NCBI GenBank assembly: GCA_964633715.1 | Contig: CAZWHQ010000001.1 | Coordinates: 71,108-135,107, forward strand | DNA length: 64,000 nucleotides | DNA from: JAUWVG01 sp964633715 | GTDB lineage: Bacteria > Acidobacteriota > Aminicenantia > Aminicenantales > Aminicenantaceae | Direction of reading: 5' to 3' | Shown here: in pieces, positions 8,113-15,861 of the stretch | Position numbering within the stretch: the stretch's first letter is position 1 | How the letters are laid out: each line of letters opens with the position of its first letter | The notes under the pieces: generated by a model | The model's database searches: none | Told to the model about the DNA's origin: nothing | The model's input: the letters and a program-made list of their open reading frames with translations, nothing else | Made by a program: the position numbers and the translations under genes

Positions 8113-8871
8113 ATGGCAAAAAGACAAATTATTGAGATTGACCGGGAATTGTGTAATGGATGTGGTCTATGCCTCGATGCGTGTGCCGAAGGGGCTTTGG
8201 TGTTGGATGAGGAAGACAAAGCCGTTCTGGCTAAAGAAATATATTGTGACGGCCTGGGAGCCTGCCTGGATGTATGTCCGACTGATGCACTTAAGGTCAT
8301 CGAGAGGGAAAGCGAAGGCTATGATTCTCAAGCTACATACAAGCATGTGCTAAAAACAAGAGGAGAAGAGGCCGCCTCTCAAGTGCACGGAATCCAGCCC
8401 AAGGCTCAGGCTCCCTTTCCTGCACATGCGGGATGTCCTGGAAGTATAGCACGTGAGATTCATAAGACTCCCTCCAGACATGAAGACAAGTCAGTTTCTG
8501 GTGAGTCGGAATTGAGCCAATGGCCCATTCAACTCCACCTTATTTCACCCCATGCCCCTTACTTTAATGAATCAGATCTTTTAATAGCCGCGGATTGTAC
8601 GGCATTTGCTCTGGGGAGTTTTCATCAGGATCTGCTCAAAGGGAAAAAAATGATAATTGCCTGTCCAAAACTCGATGATACATCACCCTATGTCAAAAAG
8701 ATCGCTGAGCTCCTGAGAAGCAATACAATTTACTCATTGACCGTAGCCATCATGGTTGTGCCCTGCTGCTCCGGTCTCATGCAAATTGTAAACGAAGCTG
8801 TTGAATTATCCGGGACAAATATCAAAATAAAAAAAGTTGTCATTGGAATTGACGGCCAGATTCATTCATAA
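8113..8871 (+). CDS. 4Fe-4S ferredoxin-domain protein
   Basis: 252 residues. Residues 1-60 form a bacterial-type ferredoxin domain. The first motif is complete (Cys14, 17, 20, 24). The second has Cys45, 51 and 55, with Leu at the usual second Cys (CDGLGACLDVCP), a pattern common in this family. The C-terminal 100 residues form a separate alpha/beta domain (LLIAADCTAFALGSFHQDLL near 157-176, then IIACPKLDD and VPCCSGLM) typical of stand-alone ferredoxin proteins found beside hybrid-cluster-protein or CO/nitrosative-stress genes. The start has an AAGGAGAAG site. The upstream Fnr-type operator implies anaerobic or NO/redox control. Confidence 0.85.
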   Translation: MAKRQIIEIDRELCNGCGLCLDACAEGALVLDEEDKAVLAKEIYCDGLGACLDVCPTDALKVIERESEGYDSQATYKHVLKTRGEEAASQVHGIQPKAQAPFPAHAGCPGSIAREIHKTPSRHEDKSVSGESELSQWPIQLHLISPHAPYFNESDLLIAADCTAFALGSFHQDLLKGKKMIIACPKLDDTSPYVKKIAELLRSNTIYSLTVAIMVVPCCSGLMQIVNEAVELSGTNIKIKKVVIGIDGQIHS

Positions 8872-8937
8872 ATTTCAAATAAAGACCTGTTGCACTTTTT
8901 TTTCTTCTGTAATAGAATTTTTTTAACAGGAGGAAAA

Positions 8938-9600
8938 ATGGACAAAAAACCTCTCAAATCTTATGCCGGAATTGTCGTCCTGCTGGGTGCTGTTTGGGGA
9001 TTATCCGAAGCAGCGGTGGGCATGTGGCTGAAAAACTGTGCGTCCTCTGTTTCTGGTTCCTTAATGACCGGATTTGCACTTTTTTTTATCGCTATAAGCT
9101 GGGTTGTATCTAGACGTACCGCTGGGATTGTCCTTCTAATCTTTGTGGCCAGTCTCTTCAAGCTATTTGATGCTTTCTTGCTGTCCCTTCCTGTCCTCCA
9201 TGGAGCGGTCGCAAATCCCATTTTTGCGTTTGTCTTGGAGGGGGCCGTGTTTCTTTTCTGTGTCTCTTTGTGGAAAAAGTCATCTCTTCAGAAGCGATCT
9301 GGTCAAGCTTTTCTTGGCGGATCCGCAGCGTTAGGTGCAGTGGGTCTTTTTCCCCTGGTGAAATTTGTGACCGGTATCCCTGCCTGTGTTGCAGCCGGCA
9401 CAAGTGTTCCACTTTCCATTTATTTCGCACCGCTGGCGATTTTCCTTTCTCTTTTTACTGTCCCCTTGGGTTTTTGGTTAGGCGAAAGGGCCGAAGCCGT
9501 CCTTCTGGGAGAGCATCAATTGCCACGATTAAACACATTTGTATCTCCTCTGGCCCTGATTGTCTGTTTAGCCATCGTTACTCTCATCAGGTTGCTTTAA
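8938..9600 (+). CDS. Polytopic membrane protein, unknown function
   Basis: About 220 residues with six or seven hydrophobic helices and short polar loops. The start at 8938 is chosen because AGGAGG lies just upstream; the in-frame ATG at 8890 lacks a ribosome site. The opening KSYAGIVVLLGAVWGLSEAAVG and the helix containing GLFPLVKFVTGIPACVAAGT look like a small-molecule permease or an energy-coupling-factor-type S component, but no diagnostic motif is seen. The gene is 66 bases after the ferredoxin gene on the same strand and could share its Fnr-type control. Confidence 0.65.
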   Translation: MDKKPLKSYAGIVVLLGAVWGLSEAAVGMWLKNCASSVSGSLMTGFALFFIAISWVVSRRTAGIVLLIFVASLFKLFDAFLLSLPVLHGAVANPIFAFVLEGAVFLFCVSLWKKSSLQKRSGQAFLGGSAALGAVGLFPLVKFVTGIPACVAAGTSVPLSIYFAPLAIFLSLFTVPLGFWLGERAEAVLLGEHQLPRLNTFVSPLALIVCLAIVTLIRLL

Positions 9601-9617
9601 CCTGAATTTTTGCAAAC

Positions 9618-11429
9618 GTGTTTTCTTCTATGTTTTTAGGCGAAAATCGGAATAGGTTTTTTTTAAAATCAGCCATCTTTTTTTTATGCCTGCTTTGCTT
9701 CGCTGCTCCTGCGTATTATCTTCAACTTGTTGCCGAAAACGCGGTGAATGCCCCAGTCTGGGATGATTATCACACCCTGCTTCAGTTCATGAATGATTAT
9801 CTGGAAACAGAATCATTAGGAGAAAAAATTTCACTGATTTTCGTTCAACATATCGAACACAGATTAATTTTTCTCCATTTGGTAAACATATCTATGTTCT
9901 ACCTGAATGATCATCTCGATTTTAAATTATTGTGTTACATCGGCAATGCCGGATTGGTCGTTCTGGTTTTATTTTTTTTCTTTGCATTTAAGAGAGACGG
10001 AGCTTTTAAACTGTTTTATTTCTCTCCAGTTCTATTCTTTCTTTTTCAGCCCCAATACTATGATGTCATTTTATGGCCTACAGCTCTGTTTTCCTATTTT
10101 TCTGTGATCATTTTTGCTCTGATTACACTCGTATTGATTGCGAGAAGAAGTCGATCCGCATTTGTTCTTGCCTCAATTTTTGCTGTATTGACAATTTCCT
10201 GCCAAGGAAACGGAGCCCTCATTTTTCCTGTGGGTCTGTTTATTCTGATTATTCAGAGAAACTATAAGCGAGCTGCAGTTTGGACGTTGATTTCAGCAAT
10301 TGTCTTGGGGATTTATTTTTTCAATTACACTCAAATTCCCGGAAATCCTGGAATTATAAATGCCTTTTTAAATTTTAAGAATACAGTTCTCTACACGCTC
10401 TGTTTTATCGGATCTGTCCCTGGATTCTCTTTGTTTTATTTCTCGTTGTTCTTCGGGATTACGATCGTTCTGTATTTTGTTTATTTGACTGTCACCAAGT
10501 ATTATAAGGACAATCCCGCACTCTATGGCTTTTTTTTGTTTGTTCTTCTGACTATAGGAATTAACGCTCTATTTCGTTCGTGGCGAGGATGGGAATTTGC
10601 ACTGACACAATCACGATACAAGTTTATCTCTGTGTCCCTTCTCATAGTGGTTTATCTCTCTCTCTATGAAAAAATCCGACATAAGAAATATCATTTTTAT
10701 GTGGCTCTTACTGGATTGATTGCAGCCATGACATTTTTCTTTTTTTCAGTACACTTGTTCAATCCCCAGGTGGTGGGAAATTCGGAAATTTTAAAACGTG
10801 GTTTATTAAGATGGCATATTGAGGAAAAAGGACTGCGTTTTCCGTTCGAAGAGGTCGCTAACAAAATCATCAATGAGTCTATTGAGAAGACGGTGTATAC
10901 ATATCCAGAGGAAATGTTCCGTGATTTCACGCAGACGCCAAAGGATTTTCAAATTGGACCTGTTTCAGGGGAGGTTAGAGCTGTTTTCGATACAATCGCT
11001 GAGAATGATGTCTCTATCTATATAGATGGTTGGGCGTTCCTAAAAACAGAAGAGAAAGTGAAGGAGAGGACATGGCTTGTTTTGAGATCTGCTGAACGGA
11101 CCCTTGCCGTTCCCACAGAGGTTATCAGAAGACCTGATTTGGTCAAAACCTTCTCCTCAAGACGCTTAGGCCATTCAGGATTCGGTGTGCTTTTCAGCAA
11201 GGAAAAAATTCCACCAGGCAGATATGAAGTTGGGACCTATACCAGAGGCCGTAGTGCGGATAGGGACGAGAATGGCCTCTGGTTTTCAGGAGAAATTTTA
11301 GAGATCAAACCAGATTTTGAGCTGTCAGTCGAAAAGCAGTTCTGGAAAATTTTTAAATCCCTCACTTTCTTCTTGTCAATAGAATATCCAAATACATTTT
11401 CAAACTTTGCAAAACAACTTTTGAATTAA
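9618..11429 (+). CDS. Large polytopic membrane protein, GT-C-like
   Basis: 603 residues. About eleven membrane helices occupy residues 10-375, and a soluble, probably extracytoplasmic domain occupies about 400-570. The first loop carries WDDYH followed by EHR. An acidic pair in the first outer loop is typical of lipid-linked-sugar glycosyltransferases of the GT-C fold, so a role in surface-glycan assembly is plausible but unproven. The neighbouring minus-strand genes encode a GT2 enzyme, a nucleotidyltransferase and an epimerase, which supports this context. Its 3' end overlaps the convergent GT2 gene by 68 bases. A second possible start is the ATG at 9630. Confidence 0.6.
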   Translation: MFSSMFLGENRNRFFLKSAIFFLCLLCFAAPAYYLQLVAENAVNAPVWDDYHTLLQFMNDYLETESLGEKISLIFVQHIEHRLIFLHLVNISMFYLNDHLDFKLLCYIGNAGLVVLVLFFFFAFKRDGAFKLFYFSPVLFFLFQPQYYDVILWPTALFSYFSVIIFALITLVLIARRSRSAFVLASIFAVLTISCQGNGALIFPVGLFILIIQRNYKRAAVWTLISAIVLGIYFFNYTQIPGNPGIINAFLNFKNTVLYTLCFIGSVPGFSLFYFSLFFGITIVLYFVYLTVTKYYKDNPALYGFFLFVLLTIGINALFRSWRGWEFALTQSRYKFISVSLLIVVYLSLYEKIRHKKYHFYVALTGLIAAMTFFFFSVHLFNPQVVGNSEILKRGLLRWHIEEKGLRFPFEEVANKIINESIEKTVYTYPEEMFRDFTQTPKDFQIGPVSGEVRAVFDTIAENDVSIYIDGWAFLKTEEKVKERTWLVLRSAERTLAVPTEVIRRPDLVKTFSSRRLGHSGFGVLFSKEKIPPGRYEVGTYTRGRSADRDENGLWFSGEILEIKPDFELSVEKQFWKIFKSLTFFLSIEYPNTFSNFAKQLLN

Positions 11430-12063
11430 GAGAACTTGTCGAGAAGTTGTAAGAAATGGGGACTTCTGTCACACTGAGTCCGTTTCTATAGATTAACATC
11501 AGTGCTTCTGTAATAAAATCGAATGACTTCGCCTTCATTTTCTTATGGATCAATAATTCGATGGCATTCCTTGAATATCTGCGGTATCCCGAAGTGACAT
11601 CGTGAAATCTTGCCTTAGGCAATCCGCTTCCAATAGGACGCAGTGCACGATTAAAAAGAACTGTGGCCGTACGGCTAAGAATTTTTCTAAATAAGGGCAC
11701 TTCTGTTTTTGTTGTTCGTATACCGAGTACAAGGTCGGACTGTTCAGCGCTGATGAATCGAGGGATTTCTTCAGGGCAATGACTCAGACCTGCGTCCATT
11801 GTGATGACAAAATCATAATCGTGTTCATAAGCATATTTCATGCCATCCAGAATTGTCTGGGGGATGTGGGTGTTAATCCTATGGGAGATGCATTTCACAT
11901 TGGGAATAGACTCAACAATTTCAGCGGTCCTGTCGGTGCTGGCATCATTGACAACACATACATCTGCAAAAGAAGACGTTCTTTCAACAACGTCTCCTAT
12001 TGTTTTTTCCTCGTTGTATGCAGGAATAACAACAAGGATTCTACTTGGTTTTGTTTTTTGCAA
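11362..12063 (-). CDS. Family 2 glycosyltransferase (dolichol-phosphate-mannose-synthase type)
   Basis: 233 residues with a GT-A fold: VVIPAYNEEKTIGDVV at the N-terminus, VCVVNDASTDRTAEI (nucleotide binding), and DFVITMDAGLSH, where the DxD position appears as DAG. There is no membrane anchor, as in short DPM1-like enzymes that make polyprenyl-phosphate sugars. Such a donor would suit the GT-C-like protein next door. It is the last gene of a minus-strand run: epimerase, nucleotidyltransferase, GT2, with overlapping ends (23 bases with the nucleotidyltransferase). The overlap with the convergent membrane-protein gene means the two transcripts share antisense 3' ends. Confidence 0.85.
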   Translation of the reverse strand: MQKTKPSRILVVIPAYNEEKTIGDVVERTSSFADVCVVNDASTDRTAEIVESIPNVKCISHRINTHIPQTILDGMKYAYEHDYDFVITMDAGLSHCPEEIPRFISAEQSDLVLGIRTTKTEVPLFRKILSRTATVLFNRALRPIGSGLPKARFHDVTSGYRRYSRNAIELLIHKKMKAKSFDFITEALMLIYRNGLSVTEVPISYNFSTSSLNSKVVLQSLKMYLDILLTRRK

Positions 12064-12811
12064 CGATACCTTCGATGATTGTTATGTCATGTGGTGTGTT
12101 TACATTCACGTATTCATAAGCAAGAATATGGTAGATAATTTTTTTCCCGTCATCTATGGCGCACTGGACAAGGTCCGGAAGTTCTTTCTCTCCTCTCTGC
12201 TGGTTTATGGGAGTTTGTTCGAGATAATCGAAAATCTGGTTTTTGAATATTATGTTTCCTGTACCCATAATATTATTTATTGGATTTGCTGGTTTTTCAA
12301 TCAGACGGAAAATTCTCTCTGAATCTTTATCAAACAGAATTGAGTAGGTTTTGCTTATCAATTTCTTGTCATCGACTTGAATAACCCCGCAGACAGCAAA
12401 ACTATCACTCTGAATAAACTTATCAATGAATGATTTATGATTTGATTCTGTAAAAAATTCATCTCCCAAAAGCAAAATGAAGTCAGATTCTCCGACAGCT
12501 TCCTGTGCGCAGGCAATGGCATGCACCAAACCTTTCTGTTCTCTTTGAATCGCATATTTTATTTTTGTTGCTTTGTAAGAGTTTCCGTATCTATTGATGA
12601 TCTTTTCCGCCATGTGTCCCACTACAATCACTATTTCTTCAACGTTCAATTCTGAAGCCTTTTCCAGGCTGTATTGAATGAGAGGCACGTTCTGAAATTC
12701 CAACATGCACTTATTATCCTTTACGGTTTTGTCTTCTAATCGTTTTCCTCTGCCACCCGCCAGAATAAGTGCTTTGAGAGGTATTGGCTTCTTATTTGAA
12801 TAGGTTGTCAT
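12041..12811 (-). CDS. Sugar-phosphate nucleotidyltransferase
   Basis: 256 residues. The pyrophosphorylase signature LILAGGRGKRLEDKT near 14-28, IEKPANP and the GTGNI strand are those of enzymes activating a sugar phosphate with an NTP (RmlA/GlmU-N/CDP-sugar type). The sugar and base cannot be read from sequence. If the adjacent epimerase acts on a CDP-sugar, this may be a CDP-sugar synthase. It overlaps the epimerase stop by 20 bases and has an AGAGA ribosome site. An insertion-free catalytic domain without the hexapeptide acetyltransferase tail excludes full-length GlmU. Confidence 0.8.
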   Translation of the reverse strand: MTTYSNKKPIPLKALILAGGRGKRLEDKTVKDNKCMLEFQNVPLIQYSLEKASELNVEEIVIVVGHMAEKIINRYGNSYKATKIKYAIQREQKGLVHAIACAQEAVGESDFILLLGDEFFTESNHKSFIDKFIQSDSFAVCGVIQVDDKKLISKTYSILFDKDSERIFRLIEKPANPINNIMGTGNIIFKNQIFDYLEQTPINQQRGEKELPDLVQCAIDDGKKIIYHILAYEYVNVNTPHDITIIEGIVAKNKTK

Positions 12812-13820
12812 TCTCTTTCACCCAATGTATCAGTTTTGTTATGCCCTCTCTCGGAGCGACTTTAGGTTTCCAACCGGTTTCCTTACTGAATTTTGAATAA
12901 TCCCCAACAAAATATCTCAGGTCGCCGAACCTGTCTTTTTCAAATTTGACTTCGACCTTTTTCCCAATAATATTTTCAATTTCTGTAATACTTTCAACCA
13001 GAGATATCATTGTTCCCTCTCCTCCGCCTATCGTGTAGATTCCGGGAATAGGATTTTTGAAGAACGCATCAAAGGCTTCAAAAACATCTGAAACATATAG
13101 GATGTCTCTGAGCTGTTTTCCGGTTCCGAATATAGTGATGGGTTTATCAATCAAAGCTCTGATTGAGAAATTTGCGACCCAACCGTGATCTTCTCCTCCA
13201 AACTGATAGGGACCATACATTCCTGTCAGTCTAAAACATGCGATTTTCAAATTATATGTGTCGATATAACTCTGTGTATATATTTCTCCGCATCTTTTTG
13301 ATGCATGTAAGGGTGTCACCACACCTTGGAGAAGGGGTTCGTTTTCATCAATTGAAATCGGATCTCTTGTGTACCTGGTCTCAAATTCTTTGAGTTCGGA
13401 GTTTATCTTATCCGGGCCGTATGTATGGATGCTTGAACAGAGAACGGTTGGGATATCAAATTCACGGGCAGCTTCAAGGACATTAAAGGTTCCCCTGGAG
13501 TTAGTGGAAAAATCCAGCTCAGGATTTTCCCAGGATATTGTCATGGCCGGCTGGGCGGCGGTATGGCAGATAAAATCACAATCTTCTGCATATTTCATCA
13601 ATGTTTCTTTGTTTCTGATGTCTTCGACGAAAACTTTTATGCCGGCCTGTTCAAGAGTCTCTTTGTTGTAGTATCTTGCCTCGGGTTTCATGTAGGCCAT
13701 CCTGGCAAATTCATGCTTTGCCAAATTATCATAAGAAACAACATCCCATCCTTTTTTCTTATAGGAAAGACAGAGGTTCGTTCCGATAAATCCGCAGCCA
13801 CCTGTCACTAATACTTTCAT
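12792..13820 (-). CDS. NAD-dependent sugar-nucleotide epimerase/dehydratase (CDP-paratose 2-epimerase-like)
   Basis: 342-residue extended SDR protein. The Rossmann motif VTGGCGFIGTN (5-15), Asp31 after the second strand (YDN, for NAD), and CHTAAQPAMTISWENPELD (85-103) resemble CDP-paratose/CDP-tyvelose 2-epimerases. So does the GPYQFGGEDHGWVANF segment. The catalytic Ser/Thr region is present (CSSIHTYG, 128-135). The YxxxK motif reads LHASK (171-175), with Leu in place of the proton-transferring Tyr and Lys retained. That may be a subfamily trait or a lost dehydrogenase step. A GGGAGT ribosome site precedes the ATG. It is the first gene of the minus-strand sugar operon. Confidence 0.8.
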   Translation of the reverse strand: MKVLVTGGCGFIGTNLCLSYKKKGWDVVSYDNLAKHEFARMAYMKPEARYYNKETLEQAGIKVFVEDIRNKETLMKYAEDCDFICHTAAQPAMTISWENPELDFSTNSRGTFNVLEAAREFDIPTVLCSSIHTYGPDKINSELKEFETRYTRDPISIDENEPLLQGVVTPLHASKRCGEIYTQSYIDTYNLKIACFRLTGMYGPYQFGGEDHGWVANFSIRALIDKPITIFGTGKQLRDILYVSDVFEAFDAFFKNPIPGIYTIGGGEGTMISLVESITEIENIIGKKVEVKFEKDRFGDLRYFVGDYSKFSKETGWKPKVAPREGITKLIHWVKENDNLFK

Positions 13821-13872
13821 AAATTACTCCCGTAACAATATAAATCTATCAAATTTAATGTCCAGTTTTGTC

Positions 13873-14460
13873 CTAAGTTTTGTTGAGCAATTCTCTCTTA
13901 TAGTCCTTCATGTCATCGATATCACGCAGGATACTGGATGTGTTTACCGGGATTTCAAACACATCTTTTGGGTGACCGTAGACAATTCCTCTCAGGCCTA
14001 CCTCAGGACTTAATGCGGCGATTTCTTTTTTGTATTTCATGTCGATAAGCACAGGATGCCCCCGTTCTTTATTATACGTAGGAAGGACTATTCCTTTAGG
14101 CGTCAAAGAGTATGCTTCGATGACTTTGTCGATAACTCGAAAAGATATAGAGGGCTGATCGCCTAGCAATACCACGGCTGCCTGGGCTCCTTCGGGTAGG
14201 GAGCGGAATCCTTTTTGGACTGAAGATAACATTCCCCGCTTATAGTCGGGATTGAAGACGGTGATTGCAGGGTATCTCTTTGTTTTTTGTCTGATTTTTT
14301 CCCTGAAGCCACCTGTTACAAGGAGTGAATAATTTGCTTTAGAGGAAGTGGCATTATCCATAACAGTTTCAATGATGGTTTTTTCTCCAAAAGGAAGAAG
14401 GAGCTTGGGTTGGACCATACGCCTGGATTCTCCAGCGGCAAGGATGATTGTCCAGATCAT
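13873..14460 (-). CDS. Molybdopterin cytidylyltransferase-like NTP transferase
   Basis: 195-residue MobA/MocA-like nucleotidyltransferase. The opening IWTIILAAGESRRM is the NTP-binding loop with the GxSxRM form, LLPFGEKTII follows, and AVVLLGDQPSI is the metal-binding region. The closing part GHPVLID is typical of CTP:molybdopterin cytidylyltransferases that finish the cofactor of xanthine-dehydrogenase-type enzymes. Its ATG overlaps the stop of the xdhC-like gene upstream (ATGA), so the two are translationally coupled. No molybdenum hydroxylase subunit is in the window; its genes must be elsewhere. Confidence 0.8.
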   Translation of the reverse strand: MIWTIILAAGESRRMVQPKLLLPFGEKTIIETVMDNATSSKANYSLLVTGGFREKIRQKTKRYPAITVFNPDYKRGMLSSVQKGFRSLPEGAQAAVVLLGDQPSISFRVIDKVIEAYSLTPKGIVLPTYNKERGHPVLIDMKYKKEIAALSPEVGLRGIVYGHPKDVFEIPVNTSSILRDIDDMKDYKRELLNKT

Positions 14461-15560
14461 GTTTGCTGTTCCTCCTTCTGTGTTTGACTCCTTACCAGGA
14501 CGAGCTGAGCGGCTATACTGACCGCAATTTCTTCAACAGTTTTCGAGTTGATCTCTAGCCCAATCGGTGCGTGCATTTTGTTTATCTCATCTTGTGTTGC
14601 CCAGCCTTCAATGAGAAATTTCTCCTTCAACAGAGTAATTTTTCTTCGGCTTCCGATCATCCCCACATATGCGGCTGAAGAGGATATGCAGTTCTTTAGA
14701 ACATCGGCATCAAATTTGTGTCCTCTTGTGACGATGACAATAAAAGTGTCTGAAGAAACAGAAAAACCTTTAACTGATTGAGCGATATCTCCGACAATTA
14801 ATACATCTGTTTCAGGAAATCTTTTTGAGTTGGCATACTCGGCCCGGTCATCGATAACTGTCACTTCAAAATTTAAGAGCGCCCCCAAATGTGCAAGGGC
14901 TTGGCCGATATGACCTGCGCCTGCGATCACAAGTTGAGGGGGAGGGAGGATGGGCTCCAGAAACATAAAATTTTCTAGGTTGACCTCAGGAAACAGGTTG
15001 TTTTTCATTCTCAACAGCTTAGATTTTTTCTTAGAGAGCACGTCCAGCAATTCCTTTCTAGAGATACTCAAAGGGAGGGTGATATCCAAGTTCTCTATTT
15101 GATTTTTATCGAGCCAATGCCGCAATATGTGAGCCTTTTTATCGGGCCCAGTACCAAAAATTGTCGCCAGAACACCGGGAATTCTTTTTTTATGAGAGAT
15201 TAAAAGATTTCGGAATATATCAAAATGCCTTTCCGGTAGAGCGTCAATCAGAACCTTGACTTGCCCCCCACAGATAGCTTCCTCCTCTGATAACGTATCC
15301 GAAGTGAGGTCAAAATCAGCCGTAAGGGAATATTTGTTTTTTAGGGCCTTCATGGCCATTTGCTGAGAATGGCCTTCCAGGATCCCTCCTCCCAAAGTCC
15401 CCATCTCCAGTCCTGAAGACGAAAATACAGCTGAGGCCCCGGGGATTTGCGGTGATGATCCCTTTGTATCGACAATTGTCGCTAGGGATAAAGTTTTGTT
15501 TTTTTCCATTTCCTTAAATAGTGCAAGGAAAATGTTTTTTTGGGGGAGTGAAATCATCAT
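14457..15560 (-). CDS. XdhC/CoxI-family maturation factor
   Basis: 367 residues. The N-terminal XdhC/CoxI domain contains KGSSPQIPGA and GTLGGGILEG (residues about 29-62) and a Cys in EEAICGGQVKVLIDAL. The C-terminal Rossmann domain contains VIAGAGHIGQALAHLG (near 210) and the characteristic YVGMIGSRRKITLLKEKF. These proteins help insert and sulfurate molybdenum cofactor in xanthine dehydrogenase-like enzymes. It pairs with the cytidylyltransferase downstream. Two adjacent ATGs start the frame and no clear Shine-Dalgarno sequence is seen. The 240 bases upstream contain no convincing gene. Confidence 0.85.
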   Translation of the reverse strand: MMISLPQKNIFLALFKEMEKNKTLSLATIVDTKGSSPQIPGASAVFSSSGLEMGTLGGGILEGHSQQMAMKALKNKYSLTADFDLTSDTLSEEEAICGGQVKVLIDALPERHFDIFRNLLISHKKRIPGVLATIFGTGPDKKAHILRHWLDKNQIENLDITLPLSISRKELLDVLSKKKSKLLRMKNNLFPEVNLENFMFLEPILPPPQLVIAGAGHIGQALAHLGALLNFEVTVIDDRAEYANSKRFPETDVLIVGDIAQSVKGFSVSSDTFIVIVTRGHKFDADVLKNCISSSAAYVGMIGSRRKITLLKEKFLIEGWATQDEINKMHAPIGLEINSKTVEEIAVSIAAQLVLVRSQTQKEEQQT

Positions 15561-15799
15561 TTCATTGGTATCATATTCTCAGAAAAATGAAAACCCTCTA
15601 TGTCAATTGAAGAATTACAGTTTACAGAGAAGATCCATTTCCGCAAAGGGAATACTCTCGACAACAACTTCAACACGTATAAAATCCCCTGATTTTCTTG
15701 GCTCCCCAAAATAGAAACAGTCTTGTTGGGATACGGATGCTGCAGCTTCTGATGACAGAGGAAAGAATCAAGGCCGCAATGGAGGGGATATCTAGGTTT

Positions 15800-15828
15800 T
15801 TGACTTGGAATCTTTCCTGTGCTATAAG
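15800..15828 (+). promoter_or_regulatory. Sigma-70-type promoter for the nucleotidase gene
   Basis: TTGACT (15800-15805), exactly 17 bases, then TATAAG (15823-15828). The predicted start near 15835 rules out the upstream in-frame TTG at 15805 as translation start. Confidence 0.6.
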
Positions 15829-15861
15829 TTCTTATCGAATTTAAAAGACTCTTTGATTGGT

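Noticed and set aside
15615..15770. Short minus-strand frame ending IPFAEMDLLCKL
   Set aside because: The stretch reads like protein (GEPRKSGDFIRVEVVVES), but it has no start codon and is bounded by a stop. At most it is a decayed fragment; unproven.
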